Source of the DNA: Acidovorax sp.
GTDB taxonomy: Bacteria > Pseudomonadota > Gammaproteobacteria > Burkholderiales > Burkholderiaceae_C
NCBI RefSeq assembly: GCF_022763525.1
Contig: NZ_JALEGG010000223.1
Span: 1-36,604 of the forward strand
Direction of reading: 5' to 3'
Length of the DNA: 36,604 bases
Of the stretch, positions 23,803 to 32,584 are shown one piece after another; position 1 is the first letter of the stretch, and every line of letters starts with the position of its first letter. The notes beneath the pieces were generated by a model. That model did not search any database, had not been told where the DNA came from, and saw only the letters and a list, made by a program, of their open reading frames with translations. Both the position numbers and the translations under genes were made by a program.

Positions 23803-25293
23803 CTACCCCTGCTTTGGAGGCAGCTGGATGCTTTGCTGAAAGTGAAAGAAGTTCTCGGGATCGTACTGCGCCTTGATCTGCTGAAGCTGCGGGTAGGCAG
23901 GGCCCCAATAAGCTTGCGCAAAATCCTGCAGGCTTGCGTCGGGGTAGTTCTGGTACACGTGGCCGTTGAGGAAGGGTTTCACGAGGTTCATGAACCCATC
24001 GAGCCAGGCCTCCATCTGGGCCCGTTCAGTGGCATTGGTCCAGAACACGTCCACCACCAGGTCCGCATCCGCACCGCGGTGGATGAAGGCGCTGTCGGCT
24101 ACCGGATAACGGTTGATGGCGCCGCCATAGGGTTCCAGATAGGCCAGCGACCAGGGGTTGGGCGACGTCTTGAAGTAGTCGATGATGCGTTGCCAGTCCG
24201 CCTTTGACAGCGGCGTGCTGATGTAGCCGCTGGCCTTAGTCTCCGCCACGCCGTCGGGCAGGTTGTCTGGCAAGGTGTAGGGATGGTCTTCCAGCCAGAT
24301 GTTCATGTCGGGATAGGTGCCCGTCTTGTCCACCAGCAGTTGCGCGCTCGGTATCGCCAGGAGCTGCGCGATGGCCTTCATGCCTGCCTCGCGAGGGCCG
24401 CAGAACATGCCTTGCACCATGTAGACAGGCGTATTGTTCTGGTAGCCCAGATTCATCATGTAGCCCAGGGCGTCGGGGGCGCCGGTTTTCATGTATTGCG
24501 CTTGCATGGTGGTCAGGACCTCGGCTGCATGGGCGGCATCCCAACTGATCGCCCAGGCCCACACCTGGTCCAGCCGGACCATGCGGTAGGTGACCTGCAG
24601 CAACACGCCAAAGTTGCCGCCCGTGCCACCCCGCATGGCCCAGTAGAGACCCGCGTTCTCTTGCGCGCTGGCCGTGACGATCGTGCCGCTGGCAAGCGCC
24701 ACCCGGAACGATTCGACCAGATCGCTCTGGATACCGAAAGCGCGCGACGTGTAGCCATAGCCGCCCCCCTGCACGAAGCCCCCCACGCACACGCTGCCAC
24801 AGGCTCCCGTAGGGACATGCCAGCCGGTGTGGTTCATGGCGCCGTTGAAATGGTCGAAATCGGTGCCCGGCAGCACATGTACGCGTTCGCGGGCAGGGTC
24901 GAGCACCACGCCCTTCATGTCGCTCAGGTCCACCACCATGCCGCTGTTGACGGAATAGCCCGCGGTGCTGTGCCCGCCGCAGCGCACGGCAACCCACACG
25001 TTGAAGGCGCGGGCCACGGCAAGGCATTCGACCACGTCGTGCTCGCACGCGCAGTAAACGATGATCTCGGGATAGGCCTGGAAGGCGGGGTTGGATTCCT
25101 GCCGGGCCGCGTTGTAGTCGGGACTGGAAGGCAGCACGATGCGTCCCACCAGCCTGGCCTCCAGCGCAGCCACCGCATCCCATGTCAGGGTTGCGGCCGG
25201 CGCATTTGGCGCGGCTTGCCGTGCTGCCATGGACTGAAAATGCGCAATGCGGGCGTCTTTGGCAATGCGGGCGGGACTTTTGCGATGGGCCAT
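23803..25293 (-). CDS. FAD-dependent oxidase of the berberine bridge enzyme type
   Basis: A 496-residue flavoprotein with an FAD_binding_4 domain (about 70-210) and a C-terminal BBE domain. The residues for bicovalent FAD attachment are present: His108 in RCGGHSTAGYS and Cys165 in TGACGSVCVGGFVQGGGYG. The end, AYWGPAYPQLQQIKAQYDPE with FFHFQQSI, is the BBE signature. Relatives oxidise alcohols, sugars or secondary-metabolite rings with oxygen. No twin-arginine signal is present, so it is probably cytoplasmic. ATG at 25293 is chosen over an in-frame TTG three codons upstream because AAGGA lies nine bases before it. It is 99 bases after the second DISM-GGDEF gene on the same strand and may belong to that operon. 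Confidence 0.9.
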   Translation of the reverse strand: MAHRKSPARIAKDARIAHFQSMAARQAAPNAPAATLTWDAVAALEARLVGRIVLPSSPDYNAARQESNPAFQAYPEIIVYCACEHDVVECLAVARAFNVWVAVRCGGHSTAGYSVNSGMVVDLSDMKGVVLDPARERVHVLPGTDFDHFNGAMNHTGWHVPTGACGSVCVGGFVQGGGYGYTSRAFGIQSDLVESFRVALASGTIVTASAQENAGLYWAMRGGTGGNFGVLLQVTYRMVRLDQVWAWAISWDAAHAAEVLTTMQAQYMKTGAPDALGYMMNLGYQNNTPVYMVQGMFCGPREAGMKAIAQLLAIPSAQLLVDKTGTYPDMNIWLEDHPYTLPDNLPDGVAETKASGYISTPLSKADWQRIIDYFKTSPNPWSLAYLEPYGGAINRYPVADSAFIHRGADADLVVDVFWTNATERAQMEAWLDGFMNLVKPFLNGHVYQNYPDASLQDFAQAYWGPAYPQLQQIKAQYDPENFFHFQQSIQLPPKQG

Positions 25294-25392
25294 GGCGAAC
25301 AATCCTTGATGGAAAAGCGAAGCCCCGTGTTTAACGGAAGCTCAGCAGTTTGCAAAGTTCGGAATGGCACCGGGTGCGTTTTCGTTGTGCCC

Positions 25393-27183
25393 TCAGGATG
25401 ACGACAGCGCCAGGTCGCCGGTATTGCGCCGCAGACAGAACTTGCCGCCCTGCTTGCCGCTGTACATTGCTGCATCGGCCAGCTTGAGCAGGCCCACGGC
25501 ATCGTGGCTGTCGGTGGGTGCGATGGCGTAGCCGATGGTGAGCCCCACCTGCACCTGCAGATCGCCCAGCGAGAACGGCGCGCGAAAGGCCTCCAGCAGC
25601 TTGAGGCCGAGCTCATGCGCTTGGTGCGCGGTGCCCAGTTGGCCGGTCATCACGACGAATTCATCGCCGCCCAGCCGCGCTACCACGTCGCTTTGCCGCA
25701 CGTGGGTCTGCAGGCGCCGGGTCGCCGCCACCAGCAGTTCGTCGCCCACGTCGTGGCCGTGCTGATCGTTGACGGGCTTAAATCCGTCCAGGTCCATCAC
25801 ATACACGGCCAGCAGTTTGTCCGGGCCGCAGTGCGCCAGCGCCGACGCCAGCGCCATGTTCAATCCGCGCCGGTTGGGCAGCCCTGTGAGCGGATCGGAG
25901 TGCGCCAGGGAGTGCATGGCGTCGCGTTCGCGGTTGGCATGCAGGGCTTCGGTGCGCAGCGCCTTGGTGCGCAGACCCAGCACCCGCATGAAGAGCAGCA
26001 TGTCGATGGTGGCGCCAAACTGGAACGAGTGCAGCGTCCAGAAGTTCACGGGCACCCAGCCGTTGATCACGCCGATGACGATCGCCGTTGCCACGAAGTA
26101 GACCAGCCAGGCCAGCAGCAGGCTGCTGCCGACAGGGTCCCCTTGGCGAGCCCGGCGGATGGCGCCCGGAATGCCCATGAGGGCGGGAACCAGGCCAAGA
26201 ACACTCACGATGGCCGCAGTGGCTGCGGTACTGAGAATGTCCAGCACATGCACGAAAGCTAGCAGCATGCACAGCAGGGCGCCGCCGCGCATCGCTCGCA
26301 GCAAGCGGCTATTGGGCAGATGCCCCACCAGCGCCTGGCTGATGAACAGGAATGAGCCGCAAGTGGCCATCAGGGCGGACAGACCCGCCGCGTGGACTTC
26401 AAACCAGGGACTATCCTGCCAGAGGTACTGTGTTCCAAGACCGAAGAGATGCAGCGAGAAAAGCACACTTCCCGTGAGCAGCAGTGCGTATTGGATGAAC
26501 AGCACATCCCGAAGATTGATCCACTGCGCCAGGCTGTAGATCAGCAGGCAGAGCGCCAGCCCCGTCAGAATGCCTTGCAGCATCTGCTCGTTCAGGGCGG
26601 CACTGTGCCATGCCGTGGGCTTGTTGAGCGTGATGGGGAGCACCATCGCGCCGCGGGTCTCCACGCGAATCAGCAGAGCGTGGTTCTGGCCGGGTTGCAG
26701 GCTCAGGGCCAAGGCGTGTGTGCGGCTGCGCAGCGGGCGCTGCGAAAACGGCTGGAGGCTGCCGAGGGTCGCCTGCTGGCTGACGTGGCCGTCGGTGGTG
26801 AGGTATACCTCGAGGCTGTTAAGGACGGGGTAGTCGATGTCGAGCACCCAGGCCCCATCGGAGGTGGGAGACACCGCCAAAGGTATGCGGACCCACACGG
26901 GGTCCGGCCGAATCCCCAGCGTACCGCTGGTGCCCGGGGGGGGCGAGAAGTCCGATGCCGCCGCCATCGCCGATTGCACCGAAAGCACCCGGGTCGGGTC
27001 TGGCAGGATGGTTACCGCAGGCCATGCGTTGATCGAGGGCTGATCGTCCCGCAGAAGCAGTGGCGCTGGCGTGGCCCAGCAAGCATTGCCTGCATGCAGC
27101 AGGAGCAGCAGGCACCCCAGCAACCAGCGTCCGAACTGGGCAGGTGAACAGCGCCACGGTAGCTGGGGGAGGGCTGTGAGCAT
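25393..27183 (-). CDS. 7TMR-DISM diguanylate cyclase A
   Basis: A 596-residue membrane protein with a signal peptide (LLGCLLLLLHAGNACWA), a periplasmic DISM extracellular domain (about 45-180), seven membrane helices (about 195-395), and a GGDEF domain (about 430-590). The active loop is VVARLGGDEFVVM, with GGDEF at residues 505-509. The I-site RQSD is in register five residues before it. It should sense an outside ligand, probably a small organic molecule or carbohydrate, and make cyclic di-GMP. It is about 55 percent alike, by eye, to the neighbour at 27346-29193. The start is ATG at 27183; an in-frame TTG four codons upstream is less likely. The gap to the upstream paralog is 162 bases, so it may have its own promoter. 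Confidence 0.9.
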   Translation of the reverse strand: MLTALPQLPWRCSPAQFGRWLLGCLLLLLHAGNACWATPAPLLLRDDQPSINAWPAVTILPDPTRVLSVQSAMAAASDFSPPPGTSGTLGIRPDPVWVRIPLAVSPTSDGAWVLDIDYPVLNSLEVYLTTDGHVSQQATLGSLQPFSQRPLRSRTHALALSLQPGQNHALLIRVETRGAMVLPITLNKPTAWHSAALNEQMLQGILTGLALCLLIYSLAQWINLRDVLFIQYALLLTGSVLFSLHLFGLGTQYLWQDSPWFEVHAAGLSALMATCGSFLFISQALVGHLPNSRLLRAMRGGALLCMLLAFVHVLDILSTAATAAIVSVLGLVPALMGIPGAIRRARQGDPVGSSLLLAWLVYFVATAIVIGVINGWVPVNFWTLHSFQFGATIDMLLFMRVLGLRTKALRTEALHANRERDAMHSLAHSDPLTGLPNRRGLNMALASALAHCGPDKLLAVYVMDLDGFKPVNDQHGHDVGDELLVAATRRLQTHVRQSDVVARLGGDEFVVMTGQLGTAHQAHELGLKLLEAFRAPFSLGDLQVQVGLTIGYAIAPTDSHDAVGLLKLADAAMYSGKQGGKFCLRRNTGDLALSSS

Positions 27184-27345
27184 GGTGTTCTTCAATGCTC
27201 TTGCAGTATAGAAATGCCCGCCAGGCCTGGCACGCAGTATTTGCGTGGAGTGCCGCCGCCCGCCGCCAGACAGGGGGCATCGTCTGCTTCGCCGGTGCGA
27301 AGGACTCCGGCACGGTGCTGGGCGGGCATCGGGTCGGCCATCGTG

Positions 27346-29193
27346 TCACGGCACCGGGAAATTACCTGCAGCGCGCCGTAGTGTGTGCTTGCCACTTTGC
27401 TTGCCTGCATACATGGCGGCGTCCGCCTGCCGGATCAGTCCCTGCGGATCGTCACTGTCGAGCGGGGCCAGTGCGTAGCCCACGGTCAACCCGACCCGCA
27501 GGCGAAGCTCGCTCAGCGCGATGGGATGCTCGAAGGCGCGCAGCAGCGACAGGCCCAGTTCGTGCGCCTGCTCGGGTGAGGAGAGGTCCTGGGCCATGAT
27601 GATGAATTCATCGCCGCCCAGCCGTGCCACCACATCGGTGTGCTGGCGCACGCAGGCTTGCAGCCTGTGGCTCACGGAGACGAGGAGGTCGTCGCCCACG
27701 TCGTGCCCGTGGGTGTCGTTGATGGGCTTGAATCCATCCAGGTCCAGCAGATAGACCGCTACCAACCGTTGGGGGCTGCAACGTTCCAGGGCCGCGTGCA
27801 GTGCCAGCTGCAGGGCCCGCCGGTTCGATAGTCCGGTCAGTGAATCGGTGTAGGCCAGCGAGCGCATCACGTCCCGTTCACGTACCGCCTCGGCGGTAGC
27901 GGCCCGCAGCGCAGCGGAGCGTTGACCCAGCACCCCCAGGAACAGCAGCATGTCCGCCGCAGAACCCAACTGGAAGGAGTGAAGGGTCCAGAAGCTCACA
28001 GGCAGCACTCCTTGCACCAACGCGACCATGACCACCGCTGCTGCAAAGTAGGCGATCCAGGCCACGAGCAGCGTCGCGCTGACCGAGTCGCCCTTGCGCA
28101 CGCGGGCGATGGCGATGGGCAGGCTCACGAGGGACGGCAGCGGGCCCAGCACACTGATGATGGCCGTGGTCGTACGGATGCTGATGAGATCGAGTACGAA
28201 CGCTATCAGCAGTGCGCCCGTGAGCCCAGCTCCCGCGTGCATGGCACGCAGAAAGCGGTGGCTTGGCTGGTGGCCCAGGAGTGCGTGGCCCATGAACAGA
28301 AAGGACCCGGCTATTGCCAACAGCCCGGACGCACCGGCGGCGTGAGCCTCGATCCAGGCGTTGTTGCTCCAGAGGAACTGGGTTCCGATGCCGAAGAACT
28401 GCAGCGAGAAGCCCGCGCTTCCGGCCACCAGCATCGCGTAGTACAGGAACAGCTTTTCCCGCTGGCTGACCCATTGGCCAAAGCTGTAGATGCCCAGGCA
28501 CAGAGCCAGGCCGGCGAGCACGCCCTGCAGCATCTGCTCGCCCAGCGCGTGGGGTACGAGGACAGGGGCCTTGCTGATGGTGATGGGCAGGATCATGGCC
28601 CCGCCGGTGTACACGCGGATGAAGAGCTCGTACGGGGTGTCGGCTGCCAGGTCGAGGGCCATCGCGGGCGTGCGGTTGCGCAGGGGGCGCTCGGAGAAGG
28701 GACGCAGATTGCCCAAGGCCGCGTGCTGGACCACCGCACCCCCGGTGGTCAGAAAGAAGTCCACTTCGTTCAACACCGCGAAGTCGATGTTGACAATCCA
28801 CTGGTTGGCGGAAGCTACTGGCGAAACCAGGGGAATGCGCAGCCACACTGCTTCCTTGCGCACTCCCAGGCTGCCGCTGGTCCGGGGTGGCTGCACAAAG
28901 TCGGCCTGGCGGGCCAGCGCATCCTGCACGGTCAGCGTCCGCGATGTGTCGGCCAACATCAAGGTGACTGGCCAGGTGTCCACGCTGCGCGCCGTGGGTT
29001 GCAGCACCAGGGGGGTGTTGGCCGCGTGCGCCCAGGGCGTCATCAGTACCGCGAGCACGAACCCCACCCAGAGGCTCCACGCGCGCTGCAAACCGTGCCA
29101 TGGAGGGGTGTTGCGGCGCAGGCACGGCACGGCGGCGCTGCCAGCGGGCGCCAGCGCATCCTTGGTGGGCCGTAACGTCGCAACGGCTGGCAC
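27346..29193 (-). CDS. 7TMR-DISM diguanylate cyclase B (shifted I-site)
   Basis: A 615-residue paralog of the preceding protein with the same layout: membrane-directing N-terminus (WSLWVGFVLAVLMTPWAHA), DISM periplasmic domain, seven-helix core and GGDEF domain. The active loop is VVARLGGDEFIIM, with GGDEF at residues 526-530. The I-site region reads RQHTD where the paralog has RQSD: one extra residue moves the Arg out of register (RxxxD). The start is a GTG that shares its G with the TAG stop of the upstream MpaB-like gene, so translation is probably coupled. The pair shares PFS-RPLR-RT, ITGLALCL-like and FWTLHSFQ segments, which shows a tandem duplication. Confidence 0.88.
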   Translation of the reverse strand: MPAVATLRPTKDALAPAGSAAVPCLRRNTPPWHGLQRAWSLWVGFVLAVLMTPWAHAANTPLVLQPTARSVDTWPVTLMLADTSRTLTVQDALARQADFVQPPRTSGSLGVRKEAVWLRIPLVSPVASANQWIVNIDFAVLNEVDFFLTTGGAVVQHAALGNLRPFSERPLRNRTPAMALDLAADTPYELFIRVYTGGAMILPITISKAPVLVPHALGEQMLQGVLAGLALCLGIYSFGQWVSQREKLFLYYAMLVAGSAGFSLQFFGIGTQFLWSNNAWIEAHAAGASGLLAIAGSFLFMGHALLGHQPSHRFLRAMHAGAGLTGALLIAFVLDLISIRTTTAIISVLGPLPSLVSLPIAIARVRKGDSVSATLLVAWIAYFAAAVVMVALVQGVLPVSFWTLHSFQLGSAADMLLFLGVLGQRSAALRAATAEAVRERDVMRSLAYTDSLTGLSNRRALQLALHAALERCSPQRLVAVYLLDLDGFKPINDTHGHDVGDDLLVSVSHRLQACVRQHTDVVARLGGDEFIIMAQDLSSPEQAHELGLSLLRAFEHPIALSELRLRVGLTVGYALAPLDSDDPQGLIRQADAAMYAGKQSGKHTLRRAAGNFPVP

Positions 29194-30647
29194 TACGGCG
29201 TGCCTTTCGTTCTGCTCGCGAGATTCAGGCTCCAGCTGCCCCGCGTGGTCAACCGGTCTTCCAGCCGGTTGAGCCAGCCGGGTGCATGAGGGTCGTCGCT
29301 CCAGCTGTGCACCGCCTCATCCACCTGGTTGAGCAACTCGGTGGGAAGTTGCAAAGGGCGCGTCTGGCTCATGAGCACGCGGCTCATGAAGTGGTAGCCG
29401 AGGATGCGCGTGAGCGTGCGCACGATGGAGAACCGGGGCAGCACCAGGCGCAGCACGGCATCGATGGTGCGGGCGAGCAGCAACACGCCCCAGAACAGCA
29501 GCGCCGACGGCCAGGGCACTGGCTGGGTGAGGCCCAGGTCGCCGGCCGTTTCGCGCCCGCACAGGTAGCGGGTCATGAGTTCGGGGAAGGGCTTCACCAT
29601 GCGCCAGGGCAGCGAGTTCTCCATGGTCTGCATCAAGGCCCTGCCCAGGGCAGGGCGCGGATCCGGCGTGACGGGCTCGGCGCGGCCGCGGGCCTGCATC
29701 CGCGCCATCAGGGCCTGGCCTTGGTCCATCGTGTCCACCATCAGGGCTCGGTCGATGCCCAGGATGTGGCCGACCACGTTCCACGCGTGCAGGTAGGCCT
29801 CTTCGTCGGCCGCGCGCAAACGCAGGCCCAGGTGGCGCAGGCTGCGCAAGAACACATAGCCAAACGTGAGCAGGGTGTAGGCCAGCTCTTCCTGGTTGCA
29901 GGGCAGGCCATCGCTTTTCAGGTTCCAGCCGCGGGCATACAGCGTCTGGAACATCGCCTGGCGCCCGCCGCCCATGGGCAGCGCCTGCGGCGCGACGTGC
30001 CCATGTCCGCCTGCGAGAAGTTGCTGGACGGCATCCTGGGGGCTGCCGTGAAGGATCAGGTTGCGGATCGTGGCGTGGATCAGCCGCACCTTGAGCACCT
30101 GCGCTACGCCCGCGCCGCGCTGGCTGAGCCCGCCGTGCAGCATCACCGGGAAGATCATCGCTGCGGTGGAGCGGATGCGGTACTCGGCGTTTTGCTCGAG
30201 CTGGCCCGACGTGTGCAGCACGCTCGAGAGGTCGGGAATCACATAGCACTCCGGCAGGCTGGCGCAAAACAGCAGGATGCACGACAGTGCGCCGTGTTCC
30301 ATGAACAGCTGCTCGGCACGCTCAATCTTGCGCGCATCGGCCCAGGGCGGCAGTACCTGGGCAGTCTGCACATAGCGGTCCAGTGCTTGGGCCATGGCTG
30401 CGTCCACGCCTTCGCCCTGAGCGGTCCAGCCGACGAGGCCGGCGTTGTCCGTCCACTGGCCGAACAGGCGGTTGACGGTCTCGATGCGCGCCCACTGCGG
30501 CGCGTCCACGGCCACGTCACCCTCGGGCCACTCGCCCAGGATGTAAGCAATGGTCTGGTCGGCCAGCGGGTCGGCGCGGTGCTGCATGGCGGCCAGCGCC
30601 GAATCAGGCAGTGGGGATTGGGCCGGGAGAGCGGTACCGTGGTTCAT
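29193..30647 (-). CDS. MpaB/DUF2236 family oxygenase-like protein
   Basis: A 484-residue protein of the family that includes fungal MpaB oxygenase and latex-clearing protein Lcp, in which a haem is bound by a helical core. Visible family-like segments are the acidic N-terminal region, AEQLFMEHGALSCILLFCAS, YRIRSTAAMIFPVMLHGG, a conserved Arg-rich RLIHATIRNLIL, and PCNQEELAYTLLTFGYVFLR. A hydrophobic stretch near residue 390 (ALLFWGVLLLARTIDAVLRL) may associate with the membrane. The start ATG overlaps the stop of the CruF-like gene as ATGA, and the stop overlaps the GTG of the next GGDEF gene, so all three are coupled. Substrate unknown; a carotenoid or other isoprenoid is a natural guess given the neighbour, but this is inference. 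Confidence 0.85.
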   Translation of the reverse strand: MNHGTALPAQSPLPDSALAAMQHRADPLADQTIAYILGEWPEGDVAVDAPQWARIETVNRLFGQWTDNAGLVGWTAQGEGVDAAMAQALDRYVQTAQVLPPWADARKIERAEQLFMEHGALSCILLFCASLPECYVIPDLSSVLHTSGQLEQNAEYRIRSTAAMIFPVMLHGGLSQRGAGVAQVLKVRLIHATIRNLILHGSPQDAVQQLLAGGHGHVAPQALPMGGGRQAMFQTLYARGWNLKSDGLPCNQEELAYTLLTFGYVFLRSLRHLGLRLRAADEEAYLHAWNVVGHILGIDRALMVDTMDQGQALMARMQARGRAEPVTPDPRPALGRALMQTMENSLPWRMVKPFPELMTRYLCGRETAGDLGLTQPVPWPSALLFWGVLLLARTIDAVLRLVLPRFSIVRTLTRILGYHFMSRVLMSQTRPLQLPTELLNQVDEAVHSWSDDPHAPGWLNRLEDRLTTRGSWSLNLASRTKGTP

Positions 30648-31465
30648 GCTACGGCCTCCGCCGTTGTCTGCCAGCGCTGGAAGCCTGCCAAGGCGCACAG
30701 CAAAGGGATGCCCATTGCAAACGGTGCAATGGAGCGAATTTCCACTGGATTGCCCAGGATCATCTGGAACACCATGCCGGACGCATAGATGGCCAGCGGT
30801 ACCAGCGCATGGCGGCGCAAGAACGGGCTGCTGGGCTGCAATGCCAGCCTTCGCACTGACATGCGGAAACCGATGATGATCACGAAGGACACAAACACCC
30901 AGCCAAAGAAGCCCTGCACCGTCTCGCCAAACCATGCGCCATCGGGCTTGGTCATGATCCAGGCTTTGAGGGTGTAAACCAGGTAGGGGTCGGCGCCCAG
31001 GTCAAACGCCGTGACGATCATCGCAGCGACGAATGACAGCACCACGGCGTTGCCCAGGCCGCGCGTGCCGTCCACCGGGCTTTGCCAGACGATCAGGTTG
31101 CAGATCACATACCCGGCATAGGTCAGCGAGAACCACATCAGGGGAATGACCAGGGGCACATCCCCGAGGCGCGCACCCAGCACATCGGTGTAGGTGTACT
31201 CGCCAAAAAACCAGCCGCGCGAGGAGCCCATCTGCTCGGCAAACCAGCCCAGGCTGACGGCGATCAGCACAAACTGCAGTGCGGGCCGCAGGCCCAGAAG
31301 GTGGCTGGCGCTGGCCCAGCAACAGGCAAACATCAAGACCGAGGCAGTGACGACGGCGATCGTGGTGTCGTTGTGGGTGCGGACTGCGAAGATGACCATA
31401 TAAGCAGCCAGCAGCACGTAGCTCAGTACGGGCAAGGAAGAAGCAAGCCGGGGCAGTGTGGGCAT
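30644..31465 (-). CDS. CruF-like carotenoid biosynthesis membrane protein
   Basis: A 273-residue protein with about seven membrane helices. The segment WFFGEYTYTDVLGARLGDVP followed by LVIPLMWFSLTYAGYVICN is the hallmark of the CruF/DUF422 family, whose characterised members add water across the 1,2 double bond of carotenoid end groups. Further conserved parts are TAFDLGADP, and FGWVFVSF near GAWFGET. No other carotenoid genes (crtB, crtI) are in the window. It is the first gene of a coupled run with the MpaB-like oxygenase and the GGDEF pair. No good ribosome binding site precedes the ATG at 31465, so the start is less certain. It may act on a different isoprenoid than a carotenoid. Confidence 0.82.
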   Translation of the reverse strand: MPTLPRLASSLPVLSYVLLAAYMVIFAVRTHNDTTIAVVTASVLMFACCWASASHLLGLRPALQFVLIAVSLGWFAEQMGSSRGWFFGEYTYTDVLGARLGDVPLVIPLMWFSLTYAGYVICNLIVWQSPVDGTRGLGNAVVLSFVAAMIVTAFDLGADPYLVYTLKAWIMTKPDGAWFGETVQGFFGWVFVSFVIIIGFRMSVRRLALQPSSPFLRRHALVPLAIYASGMVFQMILGNPVEIRSIAPFAMGIPLLCALAGFQRWQTTAEAVA

Positions 31466-31749
31466 GGGTGTATCACGCTGTAACAGGTCGCCAGTGTAGG
31501 GGATTGCCCGGGCTGCCGTGCCCCCCTGTTTGCCCTGAGCTACAGCCCGCCTGCAGGGTTGCTCCGCACGCAGGTCCAGGGGGACGGGATTGGCATCCTT
31601 CCCCGAACCTGCTCACGCTGAGCTGTACCCAGCGCCGACCGGGGCTTGGGCTGGCCTGTTCCGATTTGGTGGAAGGGCTGTGCCGAAGCGGCTCTCAAGT
31701 TCAGAAATACCGGCTCCAGCAAAGCGCGCCGCGCTGCGGCCCGCAGGCG
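31466..31749. other. Intergenic region upstream of the CruF-like operon
   Basis: These 284 bases lie between the minus-strand hydrolase stop and the start of the CruF-like gene and must contain that operon's promoter. A possible -10 element, TACACT on the minus strand, lies at about 31494-31499. No hairpin with a T-tract, RNA gene or clear operator was seen. Confidence 0.35.
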
Positions 31750-32571
31750 TCAGCAACGCGCCGACGTGAGCGCGGCGAGGTTGAGCAGCGAGGCCTCGAT
31801 GGCCGCCGCCGTGGCCAGGGGCTGCTCCATGGGAAAGAGGTGGCTGCCGTCCAGCATCATGGTGCGGCCTTGTGTGACACGCAGCGTCATGGCCATGCCG
31901 ACCTGCTTCATCTCCTCCGAGTCGCGCCCGCCAATGAAGGCGGCCGGGCATTGCAGCGGGTGGGCGCTGAGCAGCCGCCCCAGGTTGTGCGGCAGCGTGT
32001 TGTAGATGGCCGTTTCCACAGCGCGGTCAAATCCCAGAACGCGCTTGCCGTCGTGGTCCTGCAGGCCATGCTGCACGTAATCGCGCAGTACCTCGGGGTC
32101 CCAGCGTGCAAACGCCTTCTTCTTGCGGAAGTGCTCCAGTGCCTCCTCGTTGCTGGCCCAGCTCATGCGCCGCTGGCGGCTCACTCGCCCCGGCGAGATG
32201 GAGCCGACCACCTGCGTGCGCTTGGCCACGCCGACCACGTTGGCCTTCCATCCGCCAATGAGGGGCGAGTCGATCAGCAGCACACCCCGCACCAGCTCGG
32301 GGTGGCGCGCCGCCGCCATCACACTGAGAAACCCACCCAGAGAATGGCCGACCAGGAAGACCGGCGCACCCAGGCGCTGCACTTGAGGCCCCGCGAAATC
32401 CGCCAGCTGCTGCACCAGATGCGGCCAGTTGCTGGTGACGGGGTAGCGCGGGTCGTGGCCGTAGCGCTCCACCGCGTTCACTTCAAAGCCGCGGGCCCGC
32501 AGGTGCTGGAACAGAACGCGGTAGGTGCTGGCTGGAAAGCTGTTGGCGTGCGAGAAAACAATCGGGAGCAT
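31750..32571 (-). CDS. Alpha/beta hydrolase
   Basis: A 273-residue cytoplasmic hydrolase. It begins directly with the core strand LPIVFSHANSFPASTYRVLF. The nucleophile elbow is VGHSLGGFL with Ser77. Later motifs are LLIDSPL, FIGGRDSEEM with the likely acid, and a final DGSHLFPMEQP with the likely His. The SHANSFPASTY start is typical of a subgroup of small proteobacterial hydrolases of unknown substrate. It lies 13 bases after the Anbu protease gene and is very likely cotranscribed with it. No signal peptide. Confidence 0.9.
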   Translation of the reverse strand: MLPIVFSHANSFPASTYRVLFQHLRARGFEVNAVERYGHDPRYPVTSNWPHLVQQLADFAGPQVQRLGAPVFLVGHSLGGFLSVMAAARHPELVRGVLLIDSPLIGGWKANVVGVAKRTQVVGSISPGRVSRQRRMSWASNEEALEHFRKKKAFARWDPEVLRDYVQHGLQDHDGKRVLGFDRAVETAIYNTLPHNLGRLLSAHPLQCPAAFIGGRDSEEMKQVGMAMTLRVTQGRTMMLDGSHLFPMEQPLATAAAIEASLLNLAALTSARC

Positions 32572-32584
32572 GGGGCGGGCAGGC

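Noticed and set aside
27922..29175. Long plus-strand frames over the GGDEF genes
   Set aside because: They mirror the minus-strand GGDEF genes, are dominated by His/Gln/Arg and contain no domain.
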